Assembly: GCF_045038405.1 (NCBI RefSeq)
Contig: NZ_CP173660.1
Span: 310,001 to 374,000, forward strand
DNA from: Sellimonas caecigallum
Lineage (GTDB): Bacteria; Bacillota; Clostridia; Lachnospirales; Lachnospiraceae
Reading direction: 5' to 3'
DNA: 64,000 nt
This document shows positions 53,332 through 62,775 of this stretch, piece after piece. The notes beneath the pieces were generated by a model, which worked only from the letters and a program-made list of their open reading frames with translations, searched no databases and was not told the DNA's origin. The position numbers were made by a program, and so were the translations under genes. How positions within the stretch are numbered: position 1 is the stretch's first letter; each line of letters opens with the position of its first letter.

Positions 53332-55578
53332 TTATTCTTCTATTTTCTGAAGTTTTGCAAATCCTGCAAACATTCGTTTCGTTCCTACCTGATCAAAATC
53401 AACCGTCACTTCGTAGTCTCGTCCGCCTTCTGTAATGGAAGTGACAAGCCCTTCTCCGAATTTCATATGGCGCACTCGGTCTCCCACGTCATAGCCCGGA
53501 CCCTTTTGACCTGCAACTTTAAACTGCTGTACCGGCTTTGTGACTCCTCCAAACGCTTGTGTCCGAAATGCCTCTTTTGCCTTCGCGTAGACGTCATTTT
53601 TCGGAATATCCATGTTTTTCTTCTCTTCGAGACGTCCGGTGCCGGTGTTTAAAAGCGTGATCGGGATTTCTTTCAGGAATCGGGACAGATTGTTGTACTG
53701 TGTCGTTCCGTGAACCATCCTGCGTCTTGCACTTGTGAGTGTCAAGTCATCCATAGCCCTCGTGATTCCAACGTAGCAAAGTCTGCGCTCTTCTTCCAGC
53801 TCCATCGGATCATCGGCTGTGATCGTCATATAGCTCGGGAAAAGCCCGTCCTCCATACCTGCCAGAAAGACGTATGGGAACTCCAGTCCCTTTGCGCTGT
53901 GAAGTGTCATCAGCACGACATAATCGCTTGTCTCATCCAGGTTGTCAATATCTGCCACGAGAGCAACTTCTTCCAGAAAACCTCCAAGCGTCGGCTTTTC
54001 GTCTGTCTCTTCACAGCTTTCAATATAGGCGGCCATTTTATTTCGCAGTTCGTCCACGTTTTCGATCCGGCTCTCCGCGTCTTCGCCATCGATATCCCGC
54101 AAATAGTCTTCATACTCGATCGTATCGATGATCTCATTGAGAAGCTCCAAAAGATCCATCGTTCCTGCCTCTGCCCGGAAGTGTTCGATCAAAGCGGCGA
54201 ATGATTCCAGCTTCGGGAGGCTTCGCCCGATACCAGGAATCAGATCTGCCGCCAGGAGTGCTTCGTAAAAACTGATTTCTTTTTCAGCCGCATATTCCTG
54301 CACCCGGTTGATGGATGTCTGTCCGATCCCTCTTTTGGGCACGTTGATGATACGGCGCACTGCCAAATCATCTCTTCCATTTTCGATAGTCCTCAGATAG
54401 GCAAGAAGGTCTTTGATTTCCCGCCTTGCATAAAAATTCACGCCTCCGATGATTTTGTAAGGAATGTTTGCCGTCACGAACCGTTCTTCAAAAAGACGGG
54501 ATTGTGCATTAGTCCGGTACAAAACAGCAAACTGATTGTATGAAGCGTTCTGGGACTGTGTCTTCCCCTTGATCGTGCTTACAATATAGTCTGCCTCGTC
54601 GTACGCTGTGTCAAACTGACGGAACGTGATCTTTTCTCCCGCGTCTTTCTCCGTCCACAGTTTTTTCTCTTTTCGCCCTACGTTGTGGCTGATGACCGCA
54701 TTTGCCGCATCCAGGATATTTCCGGTAGAACGGTAATTTTGTTCCAGCTTGATGACTTTTGCATCCTGGAATACGTCCTCAAAACTCAGGATATTCTTGA
54801 TGTTTGCCCCGCGGAATTTGTAGATGGACTGATCGTCGTCACCCACCACACAGAGGTTCCTGTATTTTGAGGAGAGAAGACGGATCAGTTCAAACTGCGC
54901 CGTGTTCGTATCCTGATACTCGTCTACCATGATATAGCGAAAACGCTCCTGGTAATAATCCAGCACATCCGGCTGTGTCTGGAAGAGCTGGACTGTGCGC
55001 AGAAGAAGATCGTCAAAATCCAGTGCATTGTTTGCCCTGAGCTGCTTTTCATATTCTTCGTACACTTCTGCAATCTTCTTTTTTCCAAAGTCTCCCCCTG
55101 CATTCAGGAGATATTCCTTTGGTGTGATCAATTCATCCTTTGCCGCAGAGATAGCTGCCAGGAGACTTCTTTCTTTATAAATTTTTGTGTCCACCTGGAG
55201 ATATCTGCACACATCTTTCATCAGCGATTTCTGGTCGTCTGCGTCATAAATAGTAAAGCTGGTATCGTATCCCAGACGGTCGATAAATCTCCTGAGAATA
55301 CGTACACACGCAGAATGGAACGTGCTGACCCATATACTTTCCGAACCAAACCCTACGATTTTGTCCACACGTTCTCTCATTTCCCCTGCTGCTTTGTTCG
55401 TAAATGTGATAGCCAGGATATTCCACGGATTGATTCCTTTTTCTTCTATCAGGTAAGCGATCCGGTGTGTCAGGACTCTTGTCTTCCCGGATCCTGCACC
55501 TGCGAGGATCAAAAGCGGCCCCTCTGTATGCAAGACCGCCTCTTTTTGTTTCTCATTCAATGAATCGTAAATACTCAT
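53332..55578 (-). CDS. pcrA: ATP-dependent DNA helicase PcrA/UvrD
   Basis: The 748-residue SF1A helicase shows LLILAGAGSGKTRVLTHRIA (Walker A), VDEYQDTNTAQFELIRLL (motif II), VVGDDDQSIYKFRGA (motif III), LEQNYRST (motif IV) and VVLMTLHSAKGLEFPYVFL (motif V). It unwinds DNA in nucleotide excision repair and plasmid or replication-fork processing. The start MSIYDSLNEKQ follows AGGAG; an upstream in-frame Met lacks a site. The C-terminal Tudor-like region (GDRVRHMKFGEGLV) is present. Confidence 0.96.
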   Translation of the reverse strand: MSIYDSLNEKQKEAVLHTEGPLLILAGAGSGKTRVLTHRIAYLIEEKGINPWNILAITFTNKAAGEMRERVDKIVGFGSESIWVSTFHSACVRILRRFIDRLGYDTSFTIYDADDQKSLMKDVCRYLQVDTKIYKERSLLAAISAAKDELITPKEYLLNAGGDFGKKKIAEVYEEYEKQLRANNALDFDDLLLRTVQLFQTQPDVLDYYQERFRYIMVDEYQDTNTAQFELIRLLSSKYRNLCVVGDDDQSIYKFRGANIKNILSFEDVFQDAKVIKLEQNYRSTGNILDAANAVISHNVGRKEKKLWTEKDAGEKITFRQFDTAYDEADYIVSTIKGKTQSQNASYNQFAVLYRTNAQSRLFEERFVTANIPYKIIGGVNFYARREIKDLLAYLRTIENGRDDLAVRRIINVPKRGIGQTSINRVQEYAAEKEISFYEALLAADLIPGIGRSLPKLESFAALIEHFRAEAGTMDLLELLNEIIDTIEYEDYLRDIDGEDAESRIENVDELRNKMAAYIESCEETDEKPTLGGFLEEVALVADIDNLDETSDYVVLMTLHSAKGLEFPYVFLAGMEDGLFPSYMTITADDPMELEEERRLCYVGITRAMDDLTLTSARRRMVHGTTQYNNLSRFLKEIPITLLNTGTGRLEEKKNMDIPKNDVYAKAKEAFRTQAFGGVTKPVQQFKVAGQKGPGYDVGDRVRHMKFGEGLVTSITEGGRDYEVTVDFDQVGTKRMFAGFAKLQKIEE

Positions 55579-55759
55579 TCTATGTACTCCTGTGTCATTT
55601 TGATTGTTCCAGTATACCACACGTCTGTTCGGTCTGTAAAGCATGCGAGATCAAACTCCCACACTGCCTTTACAAAAAGCTTTCTACAATTTTCTTGCCA
55701 TCTAGTATCAAAAACTATATAATGTATATATTGAGATTTACAGGAATGAGGTATGCAAT

Positions 55760-56356
55760 ATGACGATTAAGACAGACGACTTGCTGAATAGTATTTTAGA
55801 GAGCCTCTCTCGCATTGATTATATCCATTCGGGCGAGATTCCGAATATAGATCTTTATATGGACCAGGTTACCACGTTTATGGAAAAACAGCTCGAATCC
55901 ACAAAACGGTATCCGCAGGACAAGATCCTCACAAAAACCATGATCAACAATTATGCAAAAAATGATCTTCTCCCGCCGCCGGTCAAGAAGAAGTATTCCA
56001 AAGAGCATGTGCTGATCCTGATTTTTATCTATTATTTTAAAAATATTCTTTCCATACGGGACATCGATCTCCTCTTGAAGCCGCTTACGGAAAAGTATTT
56101 TGGTAAAGACGCGGATTTTGATCTCTCCTCTGTATATGAGGAAGTCTGCCAGATGGAGAAGAACCGCGTACAGTCTGTACAGGATGATATTACCGCGCTC
56201 TGGGCACAGGCATCGGAAAGCTACGCGGATGCACCGGAAGAAGACCGGGAGATGCTTCAGCTTTTTGCTTTTATCTGCTCTCTTAGTTTTGACGTCTACA
56301 TCAAAAAGCAGATCATCGAGAAAGTCATCGATTCCTTCCCGACATCCAGGCATTAA
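55760..56356 (+). CDS. DUF1836 domain protein
   Basis: The 198-residue protein shows RYPQDKILTKTMINNYAKND and LLPPPVKKKYSKEHVLILIF, the core of DUF1836, which is a predicted MerR-like DNA-binding fold restricted to Firmicutes. The function is not established. It is divergent from pcrA and closed by a strong terminator. Confidence 0.88.
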   Translation: MTIKTDDLLNSILESLSRIDYIHSGEIPNIDLYMDQVTTFMEKQLESTKRYPQDKILTKTMINNYAKNDLLPPPVKKKYSKEHVLILIFIYYFKNILSIRDIDLLLKPLTEKYFGKDADFDLSSVYEEVCQMEKNRVQSVQDDITALWAQASESYADAPEEDREMLQLFAFICSLSFDVYIKKQIIEKVIDSFPTSRH

Positions 56357-56373
56357 ACAACATGCTTCATAAC

Positions 56374-56404
56374 AAAAGACGCCGGAACAAACCGGCGTCT
56401 TTTT
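56374..56404. terminator. Bidirectional terminator
   Basis: AAAAGACGCCGG (56374-56385) and CCGGCGTCTTTT (56392-56403) form a perfect 12-bp stem between the convergent DUF1836 and YerC genes. Confidence 0.88.
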
Positions 56405-56406
56405 AC

Positions 56407-56700
56407 TTACTCTTTATTTTCAAGCCTTTTAAATACCATATCATATCCGTCATTTCCGTAATTTAAAGAACGATTCACACGACTGATGGTGGCTGTCGAT
56501 GCACCTGTCTTCTCTGCGATTTCAAGATAGGTTTTTTGCTCTCTCAGCATCTTGGCAACCTCAAACCGCTGTGATAAGGAAAGCAGCTCATTGATCGTAC
56601 AGATATCTTCAAAGAAAATATAGCACTCTTCCTTATCCTTCAGGCTTAAAATGGCTTCAAATAAACTGTCCACAGCATCTGTTTTAATTTTTCTACTCAT
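56407..56700 (-). CDS. YerC/TrpR-family DNA-binding protein
   Basis: The 97-residue protein starts MSRKIKTDAVDSLFEAILSL and has the helix-turn-helix YLEIAEKTGASTATISRVNR, the YerC/YecD branch of the Trp repressor superfamily. B. subtilis YerC lies beside pcrA, as here. The regulated genes are unknown. GGAGGG precedes ATG. Confidence 0.93.
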   Translation of the reverse strand: MSRKIKTDAVDSLFEAILSLKDKEECYIFFEDICTINELLSLSQRFEVAKMLREQKTYLEIAEKTGASTATISRVNRSLNYGNDGYDMVFKRLENKE

Positions 56701-56786
56701 ATCTACCCTCCGTGAATTATTCGGGCAAGTTTTTCTGCCATAACTTATTTTAGCACACTAAATTTATAAAGTCCAGTGTTTTTAAG

Positions 56787-57506
56787 CTATCCCTGCTTTT
56801 TCAGAAGAGACTGAAACTTTTCGTATGATGTGGTAGATATCAGTTTTTCCGGGAAATCCACTTCCTCAAGAATCTTCTTTACATACTTAAAATTCCCGGC
56901 ATCGTCTTCGACATGGGCATCACTGCCTGTTGTAATATATACCTCTTCTTTTTTACAGATTTCCAGCATTTCTTTTGCATTTGCCCAGGTATTGACACGG
57001 AATCCACCTGGCCGGAGGGAAGAATTATTGACTTCCAGGAGAGTGTGTGTTTCTTTGGCGGCACGCACAAGCTTTTCGTAATCTACCGGAATCCTTCCAT
57101 CATCCGGATGTCCGATAATATGAATATACGGATTTTTCATCGCATTCAGATATGCGTTTGTATTTTCCTCCCGTGTCTTTCCTTCTCCGTAGCAAAGTCC
57201 GTGGATGCTGGCAATCACAATATCCATAGTTCTCAGGATTCCCTGCGGAAGATCTACTGTCCCATTCTCATCCATAATATTCAACTCCACTCCCATCATC
57301 AATGAGAAATGGCCTCTTTTTCTCGGTATGACTGCATAGTTCTGAAAATAGATCTCTGAACAAGTTCCCGGCATTTTGGGCGCGTGTTCCGTGATGGCCA
57401 TCCCTTCCAGTCCTCTCTCTATCCCCGCCAGGATCATCTCTTTCATCGTACTGTATGCATGTCCGCTTGCGATTGTGTGTGAATGAGTGTCCACTGCGAT
57501 CTTCAT
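56787..57506 (-). CDS. PHP-domain phosphoesterase (YcdX-like)
   Basis: The 239-residue protein has the PHP metal-binding pattern MKIAVDTHSHTIASGHAYST, AITEHAPKMPG, VIASIHG, IIGHPDDG and TGSDAHVEDDAG, as in YcdX-type phosphatases. It should hydrolyse a phosphoester with a trinuclear metal site. The start is placed at MKIAVDTHSH, since the longer frame adds only Lys-rich sequence. The upstream frame to 57581 has no ribosome site. Confidence 0.92.
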   Translation of the reverse strand: MKIAVDTHSHTIASGHAYSTMKEMILAGIERGLEGMAITEHAPKMPGTCSEIYFQNYAVIPRKRGHFSLMMGVELNIMDENGTVDLPQGILRTMDIVIASIHGLCYGEGKTREENTNAYLNAMKNPYIHIIGHPDDGRIPVDYEKLVRAAKETHTLLEVNNSSLRPGGFRVNTWANAKEMLEICKKEEVYITTGSDAHVEDDAGNFKYVKKILEEVDFPEKLISTTSYEKFQSLLKKQG

Positions 57507-57632
57507 TTTCTTTTCCTTCTTTCTTTTCTTTGCTTTCTTCTGTTTTGTTAACAGTGTAACACATTTCTTTTTCCAGTACAAACCTCACATATTTTTCCTG
57601 ATTTCGCAGAAACTGTTAGTGAGGTGATAAAA

Positions 57633-57836
57633 TTGCAGAACAAAGAGAACTCAAAAGACCAGAAGCGAATCATTGACTCCTATGACTACCTCGCCAATTC
57701 CGCTTCTGCCAACGACTGTACCGGACTGATTCCATCTGCTCCCCAATCCAGAGCAGAGCTTGAATCCTACGAGGAAGTTTACGCATTTGTACCTCCGGAA
57801 GTGCCAAAAAAAGAGACAGAAAAAAAGAGCGGCTGA
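57633..57836 (+). CDS. Small hypothetical protein
   Basis: The 67-residue polar protein contains SYDYLANSASANDCTGLIP and YEEVYAFVPPEVPKKETEKK, with no membrane helix. A TTG at 57633 follows GAGGTGAT at good spacing; a GTG at 57624 overlaps the ribosome site and is less likely. The pattern is familiar from small Lachnospiraceae proteins, but I know no function. Its 3' end forms part of a terminator. Confidence 0.65.
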   Translation: MQNKENSKDQKRIIDSYDYLANSASANDCTGLIPSAPQSRAELESYEEVYAFVPPEVPKKETEKKSG

Positions 57837-57855
57837 AAAAGGTGCCGCTCTTTTT
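57822..57855. terminator. Bidirectional terminator
   Basis: AAAAAGAGCGGC (57822-57833) pairs with GCCGCTCTTTTT (57844-57855). The left arm overlaps the last codons of the small plus-strand gene. Confidence 0.85.
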
Positions 57856-57867
57856 GATTGGTCTTGT

Positions 57868-58545
57868 CTATGGATTTGCAATTTCCTCCACTCCTGTCAT
57901 GTCCAGAAGGGAAAGGAACAGTTCCCTGGCCTCTGTCTCCGGAATTTCCCAGACATTCTTTTCCGCTGTTTCTTTCACATGCACGACTTTTTTGACTGCC
58001 TCCCCGTATGAGAGATTTGCCAGCGTGCCATTCAGTGTTTCATAGAGCATCTGTCCGATCGTTTCTGTAATCTCCTGGTCAGACGGTACTTGCTGATTCT
58101 GCATGGCTGCCTGCTCTACCTGTGCTGTATACTCCTGCACCTTCTGATTCAGCGTATCTTTGACTCCGTCAAACACTTTAATAGGCTGGACAGATACTTC
58201 CACTGTAAAATTCCCATCCTCATCTTCTTTCGCTTCCCCCACTTCATATTTTGTCTCTTTTAGAAGAGAAGCTACATACTCTTTGTACTTTGTCAGCAAT
58301 TCTTCGGAAACGCCGAGAGCTTCAAATTCCTGCATCTCCGTATCGATAAAATTATCGTACTGCTTTTTGGCTTCTTCTTTACTGCTTTTTGTAAATTCCT
58401 CGTATTTTTCTGTCTCGCCCCTTGTCCCTGCGTCCAAAACAGCTTTCGTATATCCGGAGGCGTCAAACTTTTCCCCACACCCCGCTGCCAAAAGGACTGT
58501 GCAGGACAAAAGAAACGCAAGACCTCGTTTTACATATTTTTTCAT
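57868..58545 (-). CDS. DUF5105-like lipoprotein
   Basis: This 225-residue protein has a lipoprotein signal (FLLSCTVLLAAGC) and a charged extracellular domain beginning EKFDASGYTKAVLDAGTRGE and containing YGEAVKKVVHVKETAEKNVW. Such lipoproteins are common in Firmicutes and have no assigned role. The start at MKKYVKRG is chosen because it begins the signal peptide and follows AAAGGTG. Confidence 0.82.
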   Translation of the reverse strand: MKKYVKRGLAFLLSCTVLLAAGCGEKFDASGYTKAVLDAGTRGETEKYEEFTKSSKEEAKKQYDNFIDTEMQEFEALGVSEELLTKYKEYVASLLKETKYEVGEAKEDEDGNFTVEVSVQPIKVFDGVKDTLNQKVQEYTAQVEQAAMQNQQVPSDQEITETIGQMLYETLNGTLANLSYGEAVKKVVHVKETAEKNVWEIPETEARELFLSLLDMTGVEEIANP

Positions 58546-58741
58546 ATCAATTACACCTTTCCTGTATTTCTTTTGCTGTGATTCTATTCTGTCTCTTACT
58601 GTTACAAAACAGACTATAACATGGGAAACAGCGATTTGCAAGCCCACTGTCCTGCAAAATGGCGGTTCCTGCAAAGTCCGCGCACATCTGTCTCCTTTTG
58701 GCATACTGTAATCTTAGAAATAATGAACAGTGGAGGTATTT

Positions 58742-59773
58742 ATGAAAAAGAAAGTTTTCAGCGCACTCACGGCAGCTTTGCTGTCTGTGTCCATCCTGGC
58801 CGGATGTTCGCCGGACACAAAAGAAACTTCTAAAAAAACGGATGATAAGAAAAAGGAGACTGTAGCTGTGACTTTGAATGAAGTAGCTCATTCCATTTTC
58901 TACGCTCCTATGTATGTTGCCATCGAGGAAGGTTACTTCGAGGAGGAAGGCATCGATCTGAAACTTGTCACAGGGTTTGGAGCCGACAAAACAATGACTG
59001 CCGTCCTTTCCAACCAGGCAGATATTGGATTTATGGGATCCGAATCTTCCATCTACACTTACAACGAAGGTGCCAAAGATTATGTCGTCAATTTTGCCCA
59101 GCTTACCCAGCGTGCCGGCAATTTCCTCGTTTCCCGGGAACCGATGGAGGATTTCCAGTGGACGGATCTAAAGGGAAAAACCGTTCTTGGCGGACGAAAA
59201 GGCGGCATGCCAGAGATGGTTTTTGAATATATCTTAAAACAGAATGGAATTGATCCGGAAAAGGATCTCACGATCAACCGAAATATCGATTTTGGATCCA
59301 CCGCGGCTGCTTTTTCCGGCGAGCAAGGGGATTTCACTGTAGAATTTGAGCCGGGCGCGACTACGCTGGAGGCTTCCGACAAAGGCTATGTCGTGGCATC
59401 CCTCGGAAAAGACAGCGGATATGTTCCTTATACCGCATTTTCCGCCAGAAAAAGCTATATCGAAGAAAACCCGGATGTCATTCAGGGATTTACGGATGCT
59501 CTCCAGAAAGGAATGGACTATGTCAACTCTCACACTTCTGAGGAGATTGCCAAAATCATACAGCCTCAGTTTAAAGAAAATGATCTTGAGACGATCACAA
59601 CTATCGTGTCCCGTTACCATGAACAGGAAACGTGGAAGGAAGATCTCATCTTCAACGAGGAGAGTTTCGAGCTTCTCCAGGATATTCTGGAAGATGCAGG
59701 AGAGCTGGAGACAAGAGCTCCATACGACGATCTAGTCACGACAGAATTCGCAAAGAAAGCTGTTAAAAATTAG
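58742..59773 (+). CDS. NMT1/THI5-like ABC substrate-binding lipoprotein
   Basis: The 343-residue protein has a signal ending VSILAGC and an SsuA/THI5 fold: HSIFYAPMYVAIEEGYFEEE, TAVLSNQADIGFMGSESSIY and KGKTVLGGRKGGMPEM. Relatives bind pyrimidine, sulfonate, nitrate or riboflavin precursors. No permease or ATPase gene lies next to it, so its transporter must be elsewhere or lost. GGAGGT precedes ATG. Confidence 0.9.
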   Translation: MKKKVFSALTAALLSVSILAGCSPDTKETSKKTDDKKKETVAVTLNEVAHSIFYAPMYVAIEEGYFEEEGIDLKLVTGFGADKTMTAVLSNQADIGFMGSESSIYTYNEGAKDYVVNFAQLTQRAGNFLVSREPMEDFQWTDLKGKTVLGGRKGGMPEMVFEYILKQNGIDPEKDLTINRNIDFGSTAAAFSGEQGDFTVEFEPGATTLEASDKGYVVASLGKDSGYVPYTAFSARKSYIEENPDVIQGFTDALQKGMDYVNSHTSEEIAKIIQPQFKENDLETITTIVSRYHEQETWKEDLIFNEESFELLQDILEDAGELETRAPYDDLVTTEFAKKAVKN

Positions 59774-59831
59774 ATTTAATACTTTTTTGATATTTTAAAC
59801 ACACTTTTTTCACATTTAGACGCTATTATTA

Positions 59832-59911
59832 AATTAGCAAAGTAATTTAGACTTTGCTAATTAACTTTTTCATAACTTTTTCCCTCAGCCAGTACATTCC
59901 CTGTACTGGCT
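59832..59911. terminator. Two hairpins between convergent genes
   Basis: AATTAGCAAAGT/ACTTTGCTAATT (59832-59862) and AGCCAGTACA/TGTACTGGCT (59887-59911) are perfect stems. They lie between the binding-protein gene and the FNT gene and probably terminate both. Confidence 0.75.
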
Positions 59912-59929
59912 ATTAAATTGCAATTCTTT

Positions 59930-60571
59930 TTACTGTTGATGTTCTTCCAATTTGCGCACCGCGTATCCGACAAATCCTCCGCCTATCAGATTCCCGACTG
60001 TCACACAGATGAGTACTTTTGCCACATCCATTGGCAGAGCTCCAAAATTCAGTATGTATACACTCAGATAGTACATGTCCGCAATAATATGTTCAAATCC
60101 ACAGAATACGAATGCTGTGATAAAAAGCCATACATAGAAAATCTGCGCAAACGAACCATTCTTTTGTTTCACACCGCCGACAAATACCGCAAAGGCTACA
60201 AACATGGCGCAAAAAACGCCCAGTATGATAAGACTCGCAGGATCATCGGACAGTTTCGTCTTTCCGATCCCTTCGATTTTTTCCAAAATCCCTTTTTCAA
60301 ATCTGGTAAAATGGATGAGAACTGCAACCAGTATTGTTCCTATCCCATTTCCCACCCAGGCGATGACCGAATCGCTCAGACGGTAAGATCCGTTATAGAC
60401 TGTCATCGGCCAGACTCTTGTTAACAACATGTTATGCAGGTTTAATACAAGCAGGATTCCTGTCGAAAAGAACAGGCTTGCAACGATCGTATTTGGGATA
60501 GACAGGTAAACCATCGCCCCCATTGCAATAAAAATTCCTGCCATGACGCTGCTGATCCACTTTTCTTTCAT
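59930..60571 (-). CDS. Formate/nitrite transporter family channel
   Basis: The 213-residue membrane protein has six hydrophobic segments with the FNT-like stretches SVMAGIFIAMGAMVYLS, WVGNGIGTILVAVLI and FCGFEHIIADMYYLS, the last carrying the conserved channel His. FNT pentamers conduct formate, nitrite or hydrosulfide. It is rather short for the family (usually about 250-280). The transported ion is unknown. GGAGGAG precedes ATG. Confidence 0.88.
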   Translation of the reverse strand: MKEKWISSVMAGIFIAMGAMVYLSIPNTIVASLFFSTGILLVLNLHNMLLTRVWPMTVYNGSYRLSDSVIAWVGNGIGTILVAVLIHFTRFEKGILEKIEGIGKTKLSDDPASLIILGVFCAMFVAFAVFVGGVKQKNGSFAQIFYVWLFITAFVFCGFEHIIADMYYLSVYILNFGALPMDVAKVLICVTVGNLIGGGFVGYAVRKLEEHQQ

Positions 60572-60645
60572 TTTCTCCTCCGTATTTTGATATTTTTTTA
60601 ACAGCTAAATTGTACCTATTCTATCAAAAAAATGCAAACTCTTTT

Positions 60646-60675
60646 AAAAAAGGGTATCCAGTCCGGACACCCTTT
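60646..60675 (-). terminator. Terminator of ptsHI
   Basis: On the minus strand AAAGGGTGTCC pairs with GGATACCCTTT and is followed by TTT, 10 bp after the ptsI stop. Confidence 0.75.
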
Positions 60676-60684
60676 CCATCATTT

Positions 60685-62307
60685 CTATTCTGTTTCTCTT
60701 ATCTTCTTTCTGATTGGCAGGATCATGGAAGGAGAAACTGAAAGTTCGTCGATTCCCATCTTCAGGAATGTCTCCGTAAGTTCCAGATCAGCGCCCAATT
60801 CGCCGCAGATTCCGATCCATTTTCCTTCTGCGTGTGCACTTTCTGCCGCGATACGGATCATCTCCAACACCGCCGGATGATGCGGATCATAGAATGGATC
60901 CAATTTCAGATTCTGACGGTCGATTGCCAGCGTATACTGTGTCAGGTCATTCGTTCCGATGCTGAAGAAATCCACTTCCTTCGCAAGGTCTCTGCTGACC
61001 ATAACTGCAGCTGGCGTCTCGATCATGATTCCCATCTCTACGTCTTCGCGGAAAGTAATGCCTTCTTCCCGCAGTTCTTTTTTCACTTCTTCCACGATTT
61101 CCTTGATCTTCTTTACTTCCCACACGGAAGTGATCATCGGGAACATAATGGCAATCTGTCCAAACGCGGAAGCTCTGTAGAGTGCCCTAAGCTGTGTTTT
61201 AAAGATTTCCGGTCTTGTCAGACAGATTCGGATCGCTCTGTATCCGAGAGCCGGGTTTTCTTCTTTTTCCAACTCAAAATAATCTACCTGCTTGTCCGCT
61301 CCAATATCCAGTGTACGGATAATGACTTTTTTCCCAGCCATGCTCTCAGCTGCTTTCTTATATACGGAAAACTGCTGCTCTTCTGTCGGGAATGTGTCAT
61401 TTTCCAAATACAAAAATTCGCTTCGGAAGAGTCCAACCCCGCCTGCATCGTTTTTCAGAACAAGTCCAATATCGGAAATGCTTCCGATGTTTGCATAAAG
61501 GTTGATTTTCTGACCGCTTTTCGTCACATTTTCCTTCCCTTTTAACTCATTGAGAAGTTCTTTCTGCTTCCGGTCTTCTTCCTGTTTTTCTTTCATGGCT
61601 TTCATTGTCTCTTCATCCGGATCTACATACACACATCCAGAAAAACCATCAATTATCGCCATCTTCCCATCAAAATTCGGGCTCAGTTCTTCTCCAAGTC
61701 CGATAACAGCCGGAATGCTCATCGTACGCGCAAGAATTGCCGTATGGGAATTGGAAGACCCATACATTGTTGCAAATCCAAGCACTTTGCTCTTGTCAAG
61801 CTGTACTGTCTCACTCGGTACAAGATCATCTGCTGCGATGATCGCCGGCTCGTCAGTATGAAGACCGCCCTCTCCTTCTCCGGATAAAACAGCTACAAGA
61901 CGTTCAGACACGTCCTTTACGTCGGCTGCACGCCCTTGCATATAGGCGTCATCCATTGCTGCAAACATCGCGGCAAAATTATCTGCCGTAGTTCCCACCG
62001 CATATTCTGCATTGACTTCCTGTGTCGTAATGATATTATGAATCGATTCATTGTAATCCAGATCTTCCAGCATCATCTGATGGATTTCAAAGATCATGGC
62101 ATTTGCTTCGCCCACATTTGCCAACGCTTTTTCGTGAAGACCTTTCAACTGTTCGATCGCTTCTGCCTTTGCTTCCTCAAAGCGTTTGATCTCTGCCTGT
62201 GTATCTTCTACATGGATGCGTTTGATCTGCTGTTCTTTTCTCTTATAAAAAGCGATTTTACCAATAGCTACACCGCCAAATACGCTTTTTCCTTTTAAAG
62301 TAATCAT
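60685..62307 (-). CDS. ptsI: Phosphoenolpyruvate--protein phosphotransferase (PTS Enzyme I)
   Basis: The 540-residue protein has the phospho-His domain motif YGSSNSHTAILARTMSIPAV (active His), VDPDEETMKAM, the PEP-binding LFRSEFLYLEND and DFFSIGTNDLTQYTLAIDR, and a catalytic Cys in GICGELGAD. It transfers phosphate from PEP to HPr. Start at MITLKGKS behind AAGGG; the frame extends slightly upstream. It lies 27 bp after ptsH. Confidence 0.97.
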   Translation of the reverse strand: MITLKGKSVFGGVAIGKIAFYKRKEQQIKRIHVEDTQAEIKRFEEAKAEAIEQLKGLHEKALANVGEANAMIFEIHQMMLEDLDYNESIHNIITTQEVNAEYAVGTTADNFAAMFAAMDDAYMQGRAADVKDVSERLVAVLSGEGEGGLHTDEPAIIAADDLVPSETVQLDKSKVLGFATMYGSSNSHTAILARTMSIPAVIGLGEELSPNFDGKMAIIDGFSGCVYVDPDEETMKAMKEKQEEDRKQKELLNELKGKENVTKSGQKINLYANIGSISDIGLVLKNDAGGVGLFRSEFLYLENDTFPTEEQQFSVYKKAAESMAGKKVIIRTLDIGADKQVDYFELEKEENPALGYRAIRICLTRPEIFKTQLRALYRASAFGQIAIMFPMITSVWEVKKIKEIVEEVKKELREEGITFREDVEMGIMIETPAAVMVSRDLAKEVDFFSIGTNDLTQYTLAIDRQNLKLDPFYDPHHPAVLEMIRIAAESAHAEGKWIGICGELGADLELTETFLKMGIDELSVSPSMILPIRKKIRETE

Positions 62308-62334
62308 ATGGCTGCCCTTCATTTCCCTTTTATA

Positions 62335-62592
62335 TTACAAATTTTCACTAAAGAATTTCTGAAGTACTTCTGCTGCCTGATCTTCATCTTCTCCGTCGAT
62401 CGTCATCTTGATCTCCATATCTTTCTTTACGCCAAGGCCCATCACTCCAAAGATTGTCTTTGCGTTAACTGCCTTTCCGTCTTTTTCAATCTTGATATCA
62501 CTCTTGAACCCAGCTGCCGTTTTCACAAGCATTCCAGCCGGTCTTGCATGGATTCCTTCCGGATCAGTGATTACGTAAGTAAACTCTTTCAT
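62335..62592 (-). CDS. ptsH: Phosphocarrier protein HPr
   Basis: The 85-residue protein has the phosphoryl site GIHARPAGMLVKTA with His15. The regulatory position 46, Ser in B. subtilis HPr, is Thr here (NAKTIFGVMGLGVKKD), and the nearby Ser of GVMSLG is Gly. This may weaken control by HPr kinase, or the kinase may accept Thr. A promoter TTGACC-18-TAGCAT lies upstream. Confidence 0.95.
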   Translation of the reverse strand: MKEFTYVITDPEGIHARPAGMLVKTAAGFKSDIKIEKDGKAVNAKTIFGVMGLGVKKDMEIKMTIDGEDEDQAAEVLQKFFSENL

Positions 62593-62632
62593 AGTTCTAT
62601 ATCTCCTTTTCTTTCTTAAATTTTATAAGACA

Positions 62633-62662
62633 ATGCTACCACAAAAAAGGGTATTTGGTCAA
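62633..62662 (-). promoter_or_regulatory. Predicted ptsH promoter
   Basis: TTGACC (62662-62657), 18 bp, TAGCAT (62638-62633) on the minus strand, about 40 bp before the ptsH start. Confidence 0.55.
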
Positions 62663-62682
62663 CATTAAGCATTGATAAATCG

Positions 62683-62711
62683 TTGACTTTTATCTTTAAA
62701 CATGCTATGCT
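62683..62711 (+). promoter_or_regulatory. Predicted csp promoter
   Basis: TTGACT (62683-62688), 17 bp, TATGCT (62706-62711). The 58-nt leader before the start codon contains a self-complementary ATCGACAAATCGAT stretch that could fold, as in temperature-responsive csp leaders. Confidence 0.6.
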
Positions 62712-62775
62712 TGAGCAACATCGACAAATCGATGGATTTCACTTATTGTTTTATATGATTTATGGAGGTAGCAAG

